Part shown: positions 8,062 through 9,123 of the stretch, piece after piece | Layout of the letters: each line of letters opens with the position of its first letter | Numbering within the stretch: position 1 is the first letter of the stretch | Source of the DNA: a candidate division NPL-UPA2 bacterium | GTDB lineage: Bacteria; NPL-UPA2; JAGMAN01 | NCBI GenBank assembly: GCA_021129695.1 | Contig: JAJOKU010000048.1 | Span: 1 to 9,123 of the forward strand | Direction of reading: 5' to 3' | Length of the DNA stretch: 9,123 nt | Made by a program: the position numbers and the translations under genes | The notes under the pieces: model-generated | Seen by the model: only the letters and a program-made list of their open reading frames with translations | What the model was told of the DNA's origin: nothing | Database searches by the model: none

Positions 8062-9045
8062 GTGATACTTAAATTAGATAGCATAAGGCCGTTGGTGGAG
8101 ATGGCTCTAACTGAGGATATCGGCTCGGGTGATATAACTACAGAGGCGACCATCCATGCCAGGGCCAGGGCAAAGGGAGTTATTATTGCCAGGGAAGAAG
8201 GGATAGTTGCTGGATTGGGGGTAGCGGAATTAGTGTTCAAGATGGCTGAAGGTGAAAGGCAAAGGCAAAGGGGAGTAGTGTTCAGAGCAAAGGTCAGGGA
8301 TGGAGATAGGGTGAAAAAGGGGAAAGTTTTGGCTGAGGTCACTGGGGCGGCCAGGAACATATTGATGAGGGAGAGGACTGCTCTCAATTTCCTTCAGCGT
8401 TTATCAGGAATAGCTACCCTTACCGCTAAATTTGTGGCCGCAGTCCGACCATATAAGGTCAAGATCATGGATACTCGAAAAACCACCCCGGGCTGGAGAG
8501 TTCTTGAGAAATATGCGGTCAGGATGGGAGGAGGATATAATCATCGGATGGGGCTCTATGATGGAGTATTGGTAAAGGATAATCATATTCTTCTTCGCCT
8601 TGGTGATGGGAAGCAGAGAGGCAAAAGATTGGTTGGGGAGAAACAGGGAGCTACCACTATAAGAAGATTGTTAGAAACAGTGAGGAAGAGAGTCCCCCCC
8701 CAAATGAAGATCGAGGTGGAGGCAGGAAATTTAAGGGAAGTCAGATGGGCGGCTCGATCCAGGGCAGATATAATCATGCTGGATAATATGAACTTAGCGC
8801 AGATGAAAAAGGCAGTTAAGATAGTCCATAGTCCACCCCGAATAGCTTCGCAAGGGGGCAGGCAGTCCATAGTCCATGGATTCTATCAACCATCTACTAT
8901 CGACCATCGACCGCTACTGGAAGCCTCGGGTGGAGTCAACTTGGACAATGTGAGAAAGATCGCTCGGACGGGAGTGGACATGATTTCGGTGGGAGCCTTA
9001 ACCCATTCAGCTAAGGCCTTAGATATAAGCTTAGAGATATTGTGA
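8062..9045 (+). CDS. nadC: nicotinate-nucleotide pyrophosphorylase (quinolinate phosphoribosyltransferase)
   Basis: A 327-aa enzyme of de novo NAD synthesis that converts quinolinate and PRPP to nicotinate mononucleotide, CO2 and pyrophosphate in the cytoplasm. Visible: EDIGSGDITTE at 18-28; NFLQRLSGIATLT; MDTRKTTPG at 136-144 with substrate-binding Arg and Lys; GGGYNHR at 156-162; KDNH at 172-175; IEVEAGN near 217-223; LDNM at 240-243; and EASGGVNLDNVRKIA from 287, with the closing VGALTHSAKALDISLEIL. Usual length is roughly 275-295 aa; the surplus is in loops: an AAAGGC tandem (8255-8272), a basic stretch after KDNH, and a repeat-derived segment at about 257-284. GTG 8062 is preferred, because GAGGTGGGAG (8048-8056) sits at the right distance; GTG 8050 would overlap that site. 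nadA and nadB are not in the window. The frame is intact and all catalytic motifs are present, so it is probably functional. Confidence 0.95.
   Translation: MILKLDSIRPLVEMALTEDIGSGDITTEATIHARARAKGVIIAREEGIVAGLGVAELVFKMAEGERQRQRGVVFRAKVRDGDRVKKGKVLAEVTGAARNILMRERTALNFLQRLSGIATLTAKFVAAVRPYKVKIMDTRKTTPGWRVLEKYAVRMGGGYNHRMGLYDGVLVKDNHILLRLGDGKQRGKRLVGEKQGATTIRRLLETVRKRVPPQMKIEVEAGNLREVRWAARSRADIIMLDNMNLAQMKKAVKIVHSPPRIASQGGRQSIVHGFYQPSTIDHRPLLEASGGVNLDNVRKIARTGVDMISVGALTHSAKALDISLEIL
8821..8912 (+). repeat. degenerate 7-bp repeat insertion within nadC
   Basis: The 13-mer AGTCCATAGTCCA occurs at 8823-8835 and again at 8864-8876; each copy is a tandem of the heptamer AGTCCAT. At 8899-8912 the heptamer ATCGACC is repeated twice, and it matches the reverse complement of the first tandem at 10 of 14 positions, so the element has roughly inverted arms. 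It encodes about 28 residues (257-284) between the MKKAVKIV helix and the conserved LLEASGG strand, where other NadC proteins have only a short connector. The reading frame is kept. Confidence 0.65.
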
Positions 9046-9090
9046 TGAGGAGCGAAGTGACGAATTTCCTTGAAGTATAGTAAAGTATAG

Positions 9091-9123
9091 AGCATTTTCT
9101 CATTTAAGTGCTTGTCTTTCTTT
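9091..9123 (+). terminator. weak Rho-independent terminator candidate after nadC
   Basis: AGCATTT at 9091-9097 pairs with AAGTGCT at 9106-9112 (7 pairs including one T-G wobble, 8-nt loop), followed by a T-rich tail (TGTCTTTCTTT). The stem is A+T-rich and short. Just before it an 8-mer, AAGTATAG, is repeated at 9073-9080 and 9083-9090. No gene start is visible in 9046-9123. Confidence 0.25.

Noticed and set aside
7847..8065. 72-codon open frame between the endonuclease gene and nadC
   Set aside because: It runs through the attC-like segment and A+T-rich DNA, has no ribosome site, shows no protein-like pattern, and overlaps the nadC start. Treated as non-coding.
8013..8387. 124-codon minus-strand frame opposite the start of nadC, and similar minus-strand frames opposite valS and uvrB
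   Set aside because: They mirror strongly conserved + strand genes, lack ribosome sites, and their translations show no recognisable domain.
9047..9056. 10-mer GAGGAGCGAA after nadC, with its reverse complement at 5525-5534 after uvrB
   Set aside because: Both lie just after gene ends, which is suggestive of a dispersed extragenic repeat, but ten shared bases in 9 kb can occur by chance and the flanks do not match.

Overview
The window reads as bacterial chromosome. Every supported gene lies on the + strand, and the backbone is housekeeping: valyl-tRNA synthetase (valS), the excinuclease subunit UvrB, and quinolinate phosphoribosyltransferase (nadC). Gene spacing is tight, GC is moderate, and ATG and GTG starts are mixed. 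No gene fixes the phylum. In-frame palindromic or short-repeat insertions inside conserved enzymes suggest an uncultured or candidate-phylum bacterium, but that placement is only an impression.

Layout. Positions 1-35 hold a small dyad just upstream of a toxin-antitoxin-like pair: a DUF433 protein (54-368) and a DUF5615 PIN-like protein (371-715). valS follows (735-3512) and carries about 40 extra codons made of nested palindromes (2730-2849) in its anticodon-binding region. uvrB (3518-5512) starts 5 nt after valS. After a 99-nt spacer comes a 90-aa conserved-looking small protein of unknown function (5612-5884).

From about 5870 the character changes. A 33-codon scrap resembling the N-terminal domain of the GTPase HflX (5869-5967) runs directly into a visibly A+T-richer block. 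That block holds a beta-class DNA methyltransferase (5976-6849) and, 1 nt later, a putative type II restriction endonuclease (6851-7841). Each of these two genes is broken by one apparent extra base in a homopolymer run (A8 in the methyltransferase, T7 in the endonuclease). Removing that base restores full-length proteins of about 290 and 329 aa. Sixteen nt after the endonuclease stop lies an 86-bp segment bounded by heptamers that fit the R'' and R' core sites of an integron attC (7857-7942). The block therefore looks like a restriction-modification cassette that landed between uvrB and nadC, possibly at the expense of hflX.

nadC (8062-9045) closes the window. It is longer than usual because of several loop expansions, the largest built from degenerate 7-bp repeats (8821-8912). 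A weak terminator-like hairpin follows it (9091-9123).

Main points of interest: repeat elements tolerated inside two core enzymes, a restriction-modification pair with both genes interrupted at homopolymers, the attC-like 3' end of that pair, and the HflX scrap at its 5' edge.
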